DNA from: Devosia sp. Root413D1
GTDB lineage: Bacteria > Pseudomonadota > Alphaproteobacteria > Rhizobiales > Devosiaceae
Length of the DNA stretch: 64,000 nt
Assembly: GCF_001425235.1 (NCBI RefSeq)
Contig: NZ_LMEA01000008.1
Coordinates: forward strand, 310,001 to 374,000
Direction: 5' to 3'
A model generated the notes under the pieces. It was not told where the DNA came from. It was given only the letters and a program-made list of their open reading frames with translations, and did no database searches. Shown one piece after another: positions 35,462-43,874 of the stretch (its first letter is position 1; each line of letters opens with the position of its first letter). The translations under genes and the position numbers were made by a program.

Positions 35462-36850
35462 ATGCCTGCCTTCCGCCTGATCGACGCCAAGCTGCCTGAC
35501 TTCGGCATTCCAGCAACGCGTCCGGAACTCGACCGTTCCGTCTATCTTGCCCGCTTCGCCGCCCTCGGCCGGGCCCGTCGTGCCGCCGGGCTCGATGCGC
35601 TGGTCGTCTATGCGGACCGCGAGCACTCGGCGAACCTCTGCTACATCACCGGTTTCGATCCGCGCTTCGAGGAAGCGCTGCTGCTGATCGCTCCCGACGC
35701 CACCCCGACCCTGCTGGCTGGCCCCGAGAATCTCGGCCGCGCCGCCAATGCCGCGATCGAGGTCGAGGCGCGTCTCTACCCCCCTTTCGGGCTGCTTGGG
35801 CAGGACCGCACCAAGACCCCGGCGCTGGCCGAGGTACTGCGCAACGCCGGCATCGCAGCGAACCAGCGTGTCGGCGTGCTCGGCTGGAAGTACTTTGGGC
35901 CCGATGAGGCTTCCAAGCCCGAGGCCTGGCTCGAGACGCCATCCTACATCGTCGACACGTTGCGCCAGATCGTCGGCGCCGACGGCCGCGTGGTGAATGC
36001 CAATGCCCTGCTGATGCACTCGGTGACCGGCCTGCGCGCCGTCAACGAGATCGTGCAGCTCGCCCAGTTCGAGTTCGGCGCCGTCGCCTGTTCGGAAGCG
36101 GTCAAGGCGGTGATCGCCAACGTGCAGCCCGGGATGAGCGAGTTCGAAGCGGTGCAGCAGATGCGCCTCGGCGTGCTGCCGCACTCCTGCCACACCATGT
36201 TCTCGTCGGGCGACAAGCTGGTCGGCCTCAACAGTCCGTCGGGCAAGAAGCTCAAGAAGGGCGATCCGATGACCTCGGCGGTCGGCTACTGGGGTGGCCT
36301 GTCGAGCCGCATGGGCTGGCTGGTCGAGGATGAGTCGGAGCTTCCATCCAATGTTCGCGACTATGTCGATCGCCTCGCCGGCCCGTACTTCGCCTGCGCT
36401 GCGGAATGGTACGAGACCATTGGCATCGGCGTCACCGGCGGTGAGCTCGACGCGCTGGCGCGCCGGCACCTCGATACGCCGTTCTTCAAGCTGGTGCTCA
36501 ACCCAGGCCACCTGATTCACCTCGACGAGTGGATGAACACTCAGGTCTATCCCGGCTCGAAGGAACCGTTCCTGTCGGGCCAGGCGGTGCAGTGCGACAT
36601 CATCCCGGCGGCCGGTCCGCCCTATTACGGCGCCAACATCGAGGATGGCATCGCGCTGCTCGACGAGCGGGGCAGGGCCGAGCTGAAGGTGGATTTCCCC
36701 GAGGTCTGGGGCCGCATCGAAGCGCGCCGGGCCTTCATGGGCGACGTGCTCGGCATTCGGCTGAAGCCGGAGGTGTTGCCGCTCTCCAACCTCGCCGGCG
36801 CGATGCCACCCTACTGGCTGTCGCCGAACCGTATCGTTTCCAAAGCGTGA
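35462..36850 (+). CDS. M24 (creatinase/prolidase-fold) protein with altered metal site
   Basis: The 462-residue protein has a creatinase-like N-terminal domain (about 25-190: ALVVYADREHSANLCYITGFDPRFEEALLLI) and a pita-bread domain (about 220-450). M24 enzymes carry two Asp in a motif like GDxVxxDxG...SD. Here the region reads KGDPMTSAVGYWGGLSSRMGW, with Ser or Gly at those places. The His (NPGHLIHLDEW) and a late Glu (IEDGIALLDERG) remain. It may be non-hydrolytic or use another reaction, as creatinase itself does without metal. The ATG has GGGGGA about 9 bases upstream. It is divergent from sitA. Confidence 0.85.
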   Translation: MPAFRLIDAKLPDFGIPATRPELDRSVYLARFAALGRARRAAGLDALVVYADREHSANLCYITGFDPRFEEALLLIAPDATPTLLAGPENLGRAANAAIEVEARLYPPFGLLGQDRTKTPALAEVLRNAGIAANQRVGVLGWKYFGPDEASKPEAWLETPSYIVDTLRQIVGADGRVVNANALLMHSVTGLRAVNEIVQLAQFEFGAVACSEAVKAVIANVQPGMSEFEAVQQMRLGVLPHSCHTMFSSGDKLVGLNSPSGKKLKKGDPMTSAVGYWGGLSSRMGWLVEDESELPSNVRDYVDRLAGPYFACAAEWYETIGIGVTGGELDALARRHLDTPFFKLVLNPGHLIHLDEWMNTQVYPGSKEPFLSGQAVQCDIIPAAGPPYYGANIEDGIALLDERGRAELKVDFPEVWGRIEARRAFMGDVLGIRLKPEVLPLSNLAGAMPPYWLSPNRIVSKA

Positions 36851-37044
36851 TGTGATCGTGCGCGCTCACTTGCCAATCTTGCGCGCGCCGATTATCTCGT
36901 TTGCCATCGACATTTGGCTGACTTCCGGCCGTATGCCCCCGCTCTCGGTCAGGCGCACGATAGGACTTCCAAAATTCGACTGACCGGGCAGGGTGATCGC
37001 ATGTCGTTCTGTCCACCACATCACTGCGAAGAGGGACTCCCCCG

Positions 37045-37254
37045 ATGGAAAAGGGCACCGTCAAATTCTACAACGATCAGAAGGGCTACGGCTTCATTCA
37101 GCCTGACAGCGGCGCGAAGGACGTGTTCGTGCACGCCACCGCTCTGCAGCGCGCTGGCCTGACCGGCCTGAGCGAAGGCCAGAAGGTCTCGTTCGAGACC
37201 GGCGAAGACCGCCGCACGGGCAAGATCGCCGTCACCGAGATTTCGGCCGCCTGA
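37045..37254 (+). CDS. Cold-shock domain protein, CspA family
   Basis: The 69-residue single CSD has both RNA-binding motifs, KGYGFIQ (RNP1-like) and DVFVHATAL (RNP2-like), and no C-terminal extension. Such proteins bind single-stranded RNA and melt secondary structure. Its 190-base upstream region holds no other gene and could include a long 5' leader as in other csp genes. A strong terminator follows 24 bases after the stop, so the transcript is single-gene. Confidence 0.97.
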   Translation: MEKGTVKFYNDQKGYGFIQPDSGAKDVFVHATALQRAGLTGLSEGQKVSFETGEDRRTGKIAVTEISAA

Positions 37255-37278
37255 TCTGGCGTAGAAATTGAGTTGAAT

Positions 37279-37310
37279 GGCCGGGTACCGCAAGGTGCCC
37301 GGCCTTTCTC
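37279..37310 (+). terminator. Rho-independent terminator after the cold-shock gene
   Basis: GGCCGGGTACC (37279-37289) pairs with GGTGCCCGGCC (37294-37304) with one mismatch across a 4-base loop, followed by TTTCTC. It also serves as the boundary to the convergent VOC gene. Confidence 0.85.
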
Positions 37311-37723
37311 TATTCAGGCCGCCGCCACGGGCTGTAGCTGCCGACGCTCCACAGGTGCCCCTCGGGGTCGAGGCAGGCGAAGCCCCGGCCGCCGTAACTC
37401 TCGGTGCGAATCTCGCGGACGATCTCGGCGCCGTTTGCCTTGGCCTTCTCATAGACCCCGTCCACATCGTCGACGATCACGTAGGGACTCTGCGTCGTGC
37501 CGCCCAGCTTGTCGGGTGTCGAGATGGCGCGGCCGAACTCGGTGTGCGGATGCGGCGAGCCCAGCATGATCATGCCGTCGCCGAGCCGCAGTTCGGCATG
37601 CGAGATGCCGCCATTGCCGTCGCTGTTGATCTCGTGCCGGACGAAGCCGAAATTCTCGCACAGCCAGTCGATCATGGCGGGTGCGTCCTCATAGGTGAGG
37701 CAGGGGATAACGGTGGAAGCCAT
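37310..37723 (-). CDS. VOC-family (glyoxalase-like) protein
   Basis: The 137-residue protein has two beta-alpha-beta-beta-beta modules, starting MASTVIPCLTYEDAPAMIDWLCENFGF and closing with FACLDPEGHLWSVGSY. This resembles YdeI/bleomycin-resistance-like glyoxalase domain proteins. A Glu in DPEGHLW and a His in the first module could hold a metal; the reaction is unknown. Of two in-frame ATGs I chose 37723, since GGAG lies 6 bases before it, while the earlier ATG touches the GGAG. Confidence 0.9.
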   Translation of the reverse strand: MASTVIPCLTYEDAPAMIDWLCENFGFVRHEINSDGNGGISHAELRLGDGMIMLGSPHPHTEFGRAISTPDKLGGTTQSPYVIVDDVDGVYEKAKANGAEIVREIRTESYGGRGFACLDPEGHLWSVGSYSPWRRPE

Positions 37724-37783
37724 TTTCATCTCCGTTGCTGCGGTGAGTCTGGCTCCTGCGCCCGCGCCGGTCTTGGAGATTTG

Positions 37784-38653
37784 TTACCTCGGCGGCGCCA
37801 GCACGCTCCCATCCGGCAGGCTGGCGCGCAGCAGCGCGGTTGGCGATTGGCCGCTCATCGAGCGGAACTCGCCGTTGAAGTGCGACTGGTCGGCATAGCC
37901 GCAGGCATAAGCGAGATCGGCCAGCGACTGCACCCGGCCGGAGCGCAGGCCCGCGAGCGCGGACTCGAACCTGAGCAGCCGCGCCACCGTCTTCGGCGCC
38001 ATACCGATCTCTCGCTGGAACAGCGTGCCGAGGTGCTTGCGGCTGACATCGAGCCTCGCCGCCAGCGCGCTGATATCGAGGTTTCCACCGGCCGCGACGA
38101 GTTGCGCATAGCCGGCCTCGACCAGCGGCGTGGGCGACGCGTTGCGGTCGAGCCGCTCGAGCAGGTAGCGCTCGATGATGGCGAAGCGCTGCGACCAGCC
38201 GATGGTATGCGCCAGTCGATCCTCGAGCCCACGGAACGCCGCGCCGAGCACAGCATCCGCCGGCACCACCAATCCCGCGATCTCGTGGAGGTCGAGGTCG
38301 AGGATGCGGCGGGCGCCGAGCGGGGTGAAGTTGACCTGCATGCAGAAGGCGTGGCCCGGCGAGCCGACCAGCGTCGGCTGGTCGGTGAGGCCGGCGATAA
38401 ACCCCTGTCCCAGCCGCACGCTTTCCGCGCCATCATCAGCGAAGACGCTGAAGTGATGCTCGAACACCAGGATTAGCGGGATGCCCGAGAATGGCAGCTC
38501 ATGCCGCACCAGCGGCGCGCCGCCGGTCTCGACATAGCCCTCGAGTTCGATGACGTGTGGTTGCAACAGCGCGGCGGCCTGCTTCCGCCACAGCGTCCAG
38601 CGGCCATGTTCCGATGCGTGATCGAACCTGTCGATGCCGGCCAGCTCGTCCAT
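37784..38653 (-). CDS. AraC-family transcriptional regulator
   Basis: The 289-residue protein has an N-terminal region of about 170 residues with no recognised ligand fold, and two C-terminal helix-turn-helices at about 190-285 (DISALAARLDVSRKHLGTLFQREIGMAPKTVARLLRFE and LADLAYACGYADQSHFNGEFRSMSGQSP). The second carries the AraC-family hallmark. It lies 60 bases upstream of the VOC gene on the same strand, so it may be co-transcribed with it or regulate it. Confidence 0.92.
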   Translation of the reverse strand: MDELAGIDRFDHASEHGRWTLWRKQAAALLQPHVIELEGYVETGGAPLVRHELPFSGIPLILVFEHHFSVFADDGAESVRLGQGFIAGLTDQPTLVGSPGHAFCMQVNFTPLGARRILDLDLHEIAGLVVPADAVLGAAFRGLEDRLAHTIGWSQRFAIIERYLLERLDRNASPTPLVEAGYAQLVAAGGNLDISALAARLDVSRKHLGTLFQREIGMAPKTVARLLRFESALAGLRSGRVQSLADLAYACGYADQSHFNGEFRSMSGQSPTALLRASLPDGSVLAPPR

Positions 38654-38690
38654 CCGGCAACTCTAGCTCTTCAGGTCGTTAGGCAAAACC

Positions 38691-39965
38691 TCACTTCTTG
38701 CCGCTGCCGGCCTCGCCCCAGGTGATCAGCCGGGCGCTGCGATGGCCGGTGAGGTAGATCCACAGCCAGCTGATCGCCACCGAGATGCGGTTCTTGAGCC
38801 CGATCAGGAAGTAGATATGGGCAAGGCCCCAGGTCCACCAGCCGATCCAGCCGGTGAGCTGGAGCCAGCCGAAGTCGATCAGCGCGGCGCTCTTGCCCAC
38901 CGTGGCGATGTCGCCCAGGTGCTTGTAGCGGAACGGACCGACCGTCTGCCCGGCGAGCCGGGCGCGGATCACCGAGGCCGCATACTTGCCGCCCTGCTTG
39001 GCCGCGTCGCCAATCCCCGGCACCGGCTTGCCGTTCGGCGCCAATACCGTGACCGTGTCACCGATGGCGAAGATATTCGGGCTGCCGGGAACGGTCAGGT
39101 CGGGTTCGACCTTGATCCGTCCGGCGCGATCCGCCTCGACCCCCAGCCACCTGGCCGCCGGCGAGGCCAGCACGCCCGCCGCCCAGATGATGGTGTTGGC
39201 GCGGAGCTCCTGGCCGTCGAAGCGCACGGTGTCGGTCGTCACCTCGGTCACCGGCTGGCCCAGCATCACCTCGACGCCGAGCTTTTCGAGCGCCGACTTG
39301 GCATAGCCCGAGAGGTTTTCGCGGAAGTTGGCCAAGACCCGCGGCCCGGCTTCGATCAGGACGACGCGCGCCTCCTCCGGCTTGATCGAGCGGAACTCGT
39401 GCCTCAGCGAGGTGCGCGCCAGCTCGATCACCGCTCCGGCCAGTTCCACGCCGGTCGGGCCGGCGCCGATGATGGCGAAGGTCAGCAGCGACTTGCGCTT
39501 GTCCGGATCGGTCTCGCGCTCCGCCGCCTCGAAGGCCAGCAGCAGCCGGCGCCGCATCGCGGTCGCGTCTTCGAGTGTCTTGAGGCCAGGGGCGAAAGGC
39601 TCCCAGTCGTCATGGCCGAAATAGGCATGCCGCGCCCCGGTGGCGATGATCAGGCTGTCATATGGCACCCGCCCGCCATCCTCAAGCTCGACCAGTTGGG
39701 TCGCCTTGTCGATGCCGGTGACATTGCCGAGCAGCGTTGTCACCTCCGGCCGGTGCTTCACCAGCATGCGGATCGGCCAGGCGATCTCCGATGGGCTGAG
39801 GGCGGTGGTCGCCACCTGGTAGAGCAGCGGCTGGAACAGGTGATGGTTGCGCCGGTCGATGACGGTGATGTCGACATCGGCGCCCTTGAGCCTCTGGATG
39901 GCAGCCAGACCGCCAAACCCGCCGCCGATCACGACGACCCGATGCCGTTGAGCCGAGTTGGTCAT
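38691..39965 (-). CDS. ndh: Type II NADH:quinone dehydrogenase
   Basis: The 424-residue flavoprotein has an FAD-binding turn GGGFGGLAAIQRL near the start, a second Rossmann fold for NADH around residues 160-195 (FAIIGAGPTGVELAGAV), and FAIGDT near the second FAD-binding region. The C-terminal part (LTGWIGWWTWGLAHIYFLIGL) is a membrane-anchoring helix region typical of NDH-2. It passes electrons from NADH to quinone without pumping protons. I chose the ATG at 39965; an upstream GTG has no ribosome site. Confidence 0.92.
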   Translation of the reverse strand: MTNSAQRHRVVVIGGGFGGLAAIQRLKGADVDITVIDRRNHHLFQPLLYQVATTALSPSEIAWPIRMLVKHRPEVTTLLGNVTGIDKATQLVELEDGGRVPYDSLIIATGARHAYFGHDDWEPFAPGLKTLEDATAMRRRLLLAFEAAERETDPDKRKSLLTFAIIGAGPTGVELAGAVIELARTSLRHEFRSIKPEEARVVLIEAGPRVLANFRENLSGYAKSALEKLGVEVMLGQPVTEVTTDTVRFDGQELRANTIIWAAGVLASPAARWLGVEADRAGRIKVEPDLTVPGSPNIFAIGDTVTVLAPNGKPVPGIGDAAKQGGKYAASVIRARLAGQTVGPFRYKHLGDIATVGKSAALIDFGWLQLTGWIGWWTWGLAHIYFLIGLKNRISVAISWLWIYLTGHRSARLITWGEAGSGKK

Positions 39966-40090
39966 TTCAAACCCCACTTGCAGTGCCCGCACTGCATGTA
40001 GGTCTTTGATCCGTAATGCTCAATGAACGGCGGCCGCGCCGGGCGCAGGCCTCACATGCGTTGCGGGCACACAAGCGGGATAAGAGAGAA

Positions 40091-40135
40091 CGGAGGGAGC
40101 CTTGCACGATCATGCATGGGGTAAGGCTCCCTCCG
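40091..40135 (-). terminator. Perfect 13-bp hairpin, probable terminator of the HxlR gene
   Basis: CGGAGGGAGCCTT (40091-40103) and its exact complement (40123-40135) flank a 19-base loop that itself contains GCA...TGC. Read on the minus strand the stem is followed by TTCTCTCTTAT. It is 50 bases after the HxlR stop and 126 bases before ndh, so it likely ends the upstream transcript, though control of ndh is possible. Confidence 0.55.
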
Positions 40136-40185
40136 GCCGGCGCTCTTCGCGCCATGCCCCGCCACGAACCGGCGGGGGGACTGAG

Positions 40186-40533
40186 CTAAGCGGCTGAGCC
40201 GTCGAAATCGCGGCGCGCCGCCTCGATGCTCTGTTGGTTGCGCACCGCGAATGAGCCGAGCGGGCGGACGCTGGCGGCGAAGTCGCGACCGAGCTCGGTC
40301 AGCTCGTATTCGACCCGCGGCGGGATGGTGGCGAAGGCGGCGCGCGCCGCGAAGCCGTGGCGTTGCAGGTTCCGCAGTGTCTGCGTCAGCTGCTTCTGCG
40401 AGATGCCGTCGACGGCGCGCGAGATCTCGTTGAACCGCAGCTTGCCGTCACGCATCACCGACAGCACGTCGACGGTCCAGCGGGCGCCGGCGAGATCGAG
40501 GAGGTCGTGAACAATCTCAAACTGGTTGGCCAT
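40186..40533 (-). CDS. HxlR-family transcriptional regulator
   Basis: The 115-residue winged-helix protein opens MANQFEIVHDLLDLAGARWTVDVLSVMRDGKLRFNEIS, then has GISQKQLTQTLRNLQRHG and the wing PPRVEYELTELG. It has no Cys in the sensing positions. It lies 58 bases after emrB on the same strand and may belong to the efflux operon or be a separate regulator. It has a probable terminator after it. Confidence 0.92.
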   Translation of the reverse strand: MANQFEIVHDLLDLAGARWTVDVLSVMRDGKLRFNEISRAVDGISQKQLTQTLRNLQRHGFAARAAFATIPPRVEYELTELGRDFAASVRPLGSFAVRNQQSIEAARRDFDGSAA

Positions 40534-40591
40534 GTCGTAATACCCTGTAGTTGTGGTGGTCCACCCGGCCGCGTGCGGCCGGGCTTGGTCG

Positions 40592-42145
40592 TTATTCGCC
40601 CATCGCGTGGGCGCGCTCTTCCGCCGTCATCGGCTTTGCCGCTTTCGGCCGGCGGAGCAGGAAGACGATCGGCAGCGACACGAAGGTCAGGATCATCATC
40701 AGGTGGAAGTCGTCGAGGAAGGCGAGCATCGCTGCCTGCTGGGTGATCATCCCGTGGATCGTCCCGACCACGTTGGCAAAGCCGCCATAGGCCGCCGCGA
40801 AGTCGCGCAGCGGGCCCGAATCGAGGGTGATCCGTTCCGCCAGTTCGCCATAGTTCACCACCTGCATCTGCGCGAGGATCGTCGTCACCACCGAGATGCC
40901 GACACCCTGGCCGACATTACGGATCAGGCTGAACATCGCCGTCGCATCGACCCGGTACTTCGCATTGATGGTGGCGAAGGCCAGCGAGTTGAGCGGCACG
41001 AACACAAAACCCATGCCGATGCCCTGCAGGAACCCCGAGATGAGGATCGGCCCCGAGCCCATGACGATGTCGAACTCGGTCATCATATAGAGCGAGTAGC
41101 CCATCACCAGGGTACCGCCGACCACCAGCAGGCGCGGGTCATACTTCGACACCAGCCGGCCGACGACGATCATCGACACCATCGTGCCGATACCGCGCGG
41201 TCCCATTAAGAGGCCTGTCTCGATCACCGGAAAGCCCATCAGGTTCTGCAGCATCGGCGGCAGCAGCGCGAGGCCCGAGAACAGCGTGATGCCGGTGATG
41301 AAGATCAGCACCAGCCCGGTGACCAGGTTCCTGTCCTTGAACATGGCCATGTCCATGAACGGGTTCTCGGCCGTCAGGCAATGGACGATGAACACCCACA
41401 GGCCCGAAATGGCGAGCAGCAAATAGAGCCAGATCTCGGCCGAGTCGAACCAGCCGACGCCCTGGCCGCGATCGAGCAGCATCTGCAGCGATGCCACCGC
41501 CAGCGCCAGCATGCCGAAGCCGAAGAAATCGAACTTGCGGATCTTGATCACGGTGTTCGGCATCAGCGCCGCCAGCATGAAGAAGGCGACGATCCCGACC
41601 GGCAGGTTGACGAGGAACACGGCGCGCCAGTTGAACGTCTCGGTCAGCCAGCCACCCAGCGTCGGCCCGATGATCGGCCCGAACATGATGCCGGCGCCGA
41701 AGATCGCCATCGCCTGCCCGAGCTGTTCGCGCGGGTTGATGTCCATCATCGTCGCCTGGGCCAGCGGCACCAGCATGGCGCCGCAGACGCCCTGGATGAC
41801 GCGGAACGCCACCATCTGCGCGAGGTTGGTGGCGATGCCGCAGAGCAGCGACGCCGCGGTGAAGCCAACGACGGCCGCGAGCAGCAGGTTGCGCCGGCCG
41901 AAACGGTCGGAGAACCAGCCGGTCAGCGGCGTCGCGATGGCCGCGGCGACGATATAGGAGGTCAGTACCCAGTTGATCTCGTCCTGCGACGCGCCGAGGC
42001 TGGCGCGCATATGGGGCAGGGCGACGTTTGCGATCGTGGTGTCGAGCACCTGCATGATCACCGCCACCATGATGGCGGCGGTGAGCAGGCCCTTGTTCTT
42101 GACGACGACTGTGGGGGCCGACACGGAGGCAGCGGCGGCAGCCAT
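40592..42145 (-). CDS. emrB: DHA2-family drug efflux permease (EmrB type)
   Basis: The 517-residue major facilitator protein has 14 predicted helices, starting after a cytoplasmic tail with LLTAAIMVAVIMQVLDTTIANVALP, the usual DHA2 first-helix motif. It has the antiporter motif GxxxGPxxGG near helix 5 (FGPIIGPTLGGWL) and SDRFGRRNLL between helices 2 and 3. With EmrA and an outer-membrane channel encoded elsewhere it pumps hydrophobic drugs out using the proton gradient. It starts one base after the emrA stop codon. Confidence 0.95.
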   Translation of the reverse strand: MAAAAASVSAPTVVVKNKGLLTAAIMVAVIMQVLDTTIANVALPHMRASLGASQDEINWVLTSYIVAAAIATPLTGWFSDRFGRRNLLLAAVVGFTAASLLCGIATNLAQMVAFRVIQGVCGAMLVPLAQATMMDINPREQLGQAMAIFGAGIMFGPIIGPTLGGWLTETFNWRAVFLVNLPVGIVAFFMLAALMPNTVIKIRKFDFFGFGMLALAVASLQMLLDRGQGVGWFDSAEIWLYLLLAISGLWVFIVHCLTAENPFMDMAMFKDRNLVTGLVLIFITGITLFSGLALLPPMLQNLMGFPVIETGLLMGPRGIGTMVSMIVVGRLVSKYDPRLLVVGGTLVMGYSLYMMTEFDIVMGSGPILISGFLQGIGMGFVFVPLNSLAFATINAKYRVDATAMFSLIRNVGQGVGISVVTTILAQMQVVNYGELAERITLDSGPLRDFAAAYGGFANVVGTIHGMITQQAAMLAFLDDFHLMMILTFVSLPIVFLLRRPKAAKPMTAEERAHAMGE

Positions 42146-42146
42146 T

Positions 42147-43298
42147 TTAGAGCGCCTTCTGGCTTTCGGCAGCCTCTGCCCCGGCGGGCTTGGTGTCGAC
42201 GTTGACGGTGGCGCTCATGCCGGCCCGGAGCAGGTCCGTGCCCGTATCGCAGGCGATGTTGACCGGCACGCGCTGCGTGACCTTCACCCAGTTGCCGGTG
42301 GCGTTCTGCGCCGGGATCAGCGCGAACTCCGCACCGGTTGCGGCGCCGATCGAGGCGACCTGGCATTCGATCGCGAGGCCCGGATAGGCGTCGACCTTCA
42401 CCTCGGCCGGCATGCCGACGGCCAGCGTGGTCAGCTGCGTTTCCTTGAAGTTGGCCTCGACCCAGGTGTCGCCGGTTTCGACCAGCGTCGCGATGGTCGA
42501 GCCGGTATTGATGAACTGGCCGACATTGAGGCTCGCGACCTGGCTAACGATGCCATTCGCCGGCGCGAGCACCGTGCTCTTGTCGAGGTTGCGCTGGGCG
42601 TTGTCGCGCGCCGCGAGGGCCGCACGCACTGCCGGGTGGTCGTCGGTCTTGATGCTGGGGTCGCCGCCGAGCGCTGCCGTGGCGTTGGCCACGTCCTGCT
42701 GCTCGAGCGCCACGTTGCTTTGGGCCTGCTGCAGCGCCAGCCGCGAGTCATCGAGCGCCGACTCGGCCGAAATTCCTTGCTTCTGCAGGTTGGAAGCGCG
42801 GTCCCACTCCTTCTGCCGGATGGCGAGCGTGGCGTTGGCGGCATCGAGTTTGGCGCTGGCGATCGAGTAGCCGACGCGCAACTGCTCGACATTCACCCGC
42901 GCCGTGGCGAGCGCCGCGTCGGCCTGGCTGAGCGCGATGCGATAGGGCTCGGGGTCGATGGCGAACAGCGCGTCGCCGGCCTTCACCGACTGGTTGTCCT
43001 TGACTGCCACCGAGACGATGCGGCCCGCCACGTCCGACGAGATCGACACCTTGGGCTGCTGCACATAGGCATTGTCGGTTTCGACATATCGCCCGCCGGT
43101 CAGCCAGAAATAGCCGCCACCCACCGCCAGCACCACCGGCACGGCCAGCATCAGCGCCAGCTGTCGACCCGAGCGCTTCTTCTTGGCCGGAGCCTCAGGC
43201 GCCGCGGCAGCTGCAGCCTCGGGCTTGCTGGCTTCAACGGCCGACGTGGCGACGGGCTTGGCTTCGCCGGGGGCAGGGGGCGTGACACGGGCGTTCAT
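42147..43298 (-). CDS. emrA: HlyD-family periplasmic adaptor (EmrA type)
   Basis: The 383-residue protein has an N-terminal Ala/Pro-rich cytoplasmic tail, one membrane helix (LALMLAVPVVLAVGGGYFWL near residues 46-66), then the biotin-lipoyl-like and coiled-coil hairpin of membrane fusion proteins (ETDNAYVQQPKVSISSDVAGRIVSVAVKDNQSVKAG is the lipoyl start). It links EmrB to an outer-membrane factor. It overlaps neither neighbour but lies 2 bases from the MarR gene and 1 base from emrB, all on one strand. Confidence 0.94.
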   Translation of the reverse strand: MNARVTPPAPGEAKPVATSAVEASKPEAAAAAAPEAPAKKKRSGRQLALMLAVPVVLAVGGGYFWLTGGRYVETDNAYVQQPKVSISSDVAGRIVSVAVKDNQSVKAGDALFAIDPEPYRIALSQADAALATARVNVEQLRVGYSIASAKLDAANATLAIRQKEWDRASNLQKQGISAESALDDSRLALQQAQSNVALEQQDVANATAALGGDPSIKTDDHPAVRAALAARDNAQRNLDKSTVLAPANGIVSQVASLNVGQFINTGSTIATLVETGDTWVEANFKETQLTTLAVGMPAEVKVDAYPGLAIECQVASIGAATGAEFALIPAQNATGNWVKVTQRVPVNIACDTGTDLLRAGMSATVNVDTKPAGAEAAESQKAL

Positions 43299-43300
43299 AA

Positions 43301-43765
43301 TCAGACTTCCTCGAGATCGGCCGTCTGGCCGGAAAGGTTTTCGCGCATCTTCGAGAGCGCAGTGATCACAGTCTGCCGTTCCTCGGGGCTGACCCCCTCG
43401 AGCGCGGCCTCATACATCGCCAGCCCGACTTTCCGGGCGGTGGTGAAAATCTCTTCGCCCTCGGCGGTCAGCCGGGCGAGCTTGGCGCGGCTGTCGGTGG
43501 GGTCGGGGTAGCGGTCGAGCAGGCCGCGTTTCTCCAGCCGGTCGAGCACGCCCGACACCGTCATCGGGTCGGTGTCGGTCGCCGCCGCGAGCGCCACCTG
43601 GGTGATGCCCTCGTTGATCGCCACCTGCGCCAGCACCCGCCATTGCGGTAGGGTGATGCCGTGAACCCGCGCCTCTTCCTCGAAGCGCCGCTTCATCAGC
43701 CGGGCTACTTCGTGGATCAGGTAGCCCATCGGGGCCTGGTGCTTGTACGTCTGGTTGGATTTCAT
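43301..43765 (-). CDS. MarR-family repressor of the EmrAB operon
   Basis: The 154-residue protein starts MKSNQTYKHQAPMGYLIHEVARLMKRRFEEEA. The winged helix is at about 45-125 (GITQVALAAATDTDPMTVSGVLDRLEKRGLLDR, then DPTDSRAKLARLT). It is the first gene of the emrAB operon and most likely represses it, with induction by the pump substrates. The tandem direct repeats at 43764-43791 overlap its start and promoter. The ATG chosen leaves the promoter region intact; an in-frame upstream start would lie in the divergent promoter. Confidence 0.92.
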   Translation of the reverse strand: MKSNQTYKHQAPMGYLIHEVARLMKRRFEEEARVHGITLPQWRVLAQVAINEGITQVALAAATDTDPMTVSGVLDRLEKRGLLDRYPDPTDSRAKLARLTAEGEEIFTTARKVGLAMYEAALEGVSPEERQTVITALSKMRENLSGQTADLEEV

Positions 43766-43800
43766 AAGCGCACATATAATAAGCGCACATACGAAGTCAA
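43764..43800 (-). promoter_or_regulatory. Promoter of the marR-emrAB operon with 13-base direct repeats
   Basis: ATAAGCGCACATA occurs at 43764-43776 and again at 43779-43791, two bases apart, so the copies sit on about the same face 15 bases apart. On the minus strand TTGACT (43795-43800) and TATATG (43773-43778), 16 bases apart, form a plausible promoter that overlaps both copies. They are candidate MarR binding sites. Confidence 0.55.
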
Positions 43801-43874
43801 CGAACGGAACTATTAGAAACCAAGCTAAATCTGCATGGCTGGCATTTTTGCGCCGCATGCCCTATCTCCCGGCC

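Noticed and set aside
38742-40001. Plus-strand open frame of 419 codons opposite ndh
   Set aside because: The minus-strand frame encodes a full NDH-2 protein; the plus-strand one is Arg/His/Gly-rich shadow coding.
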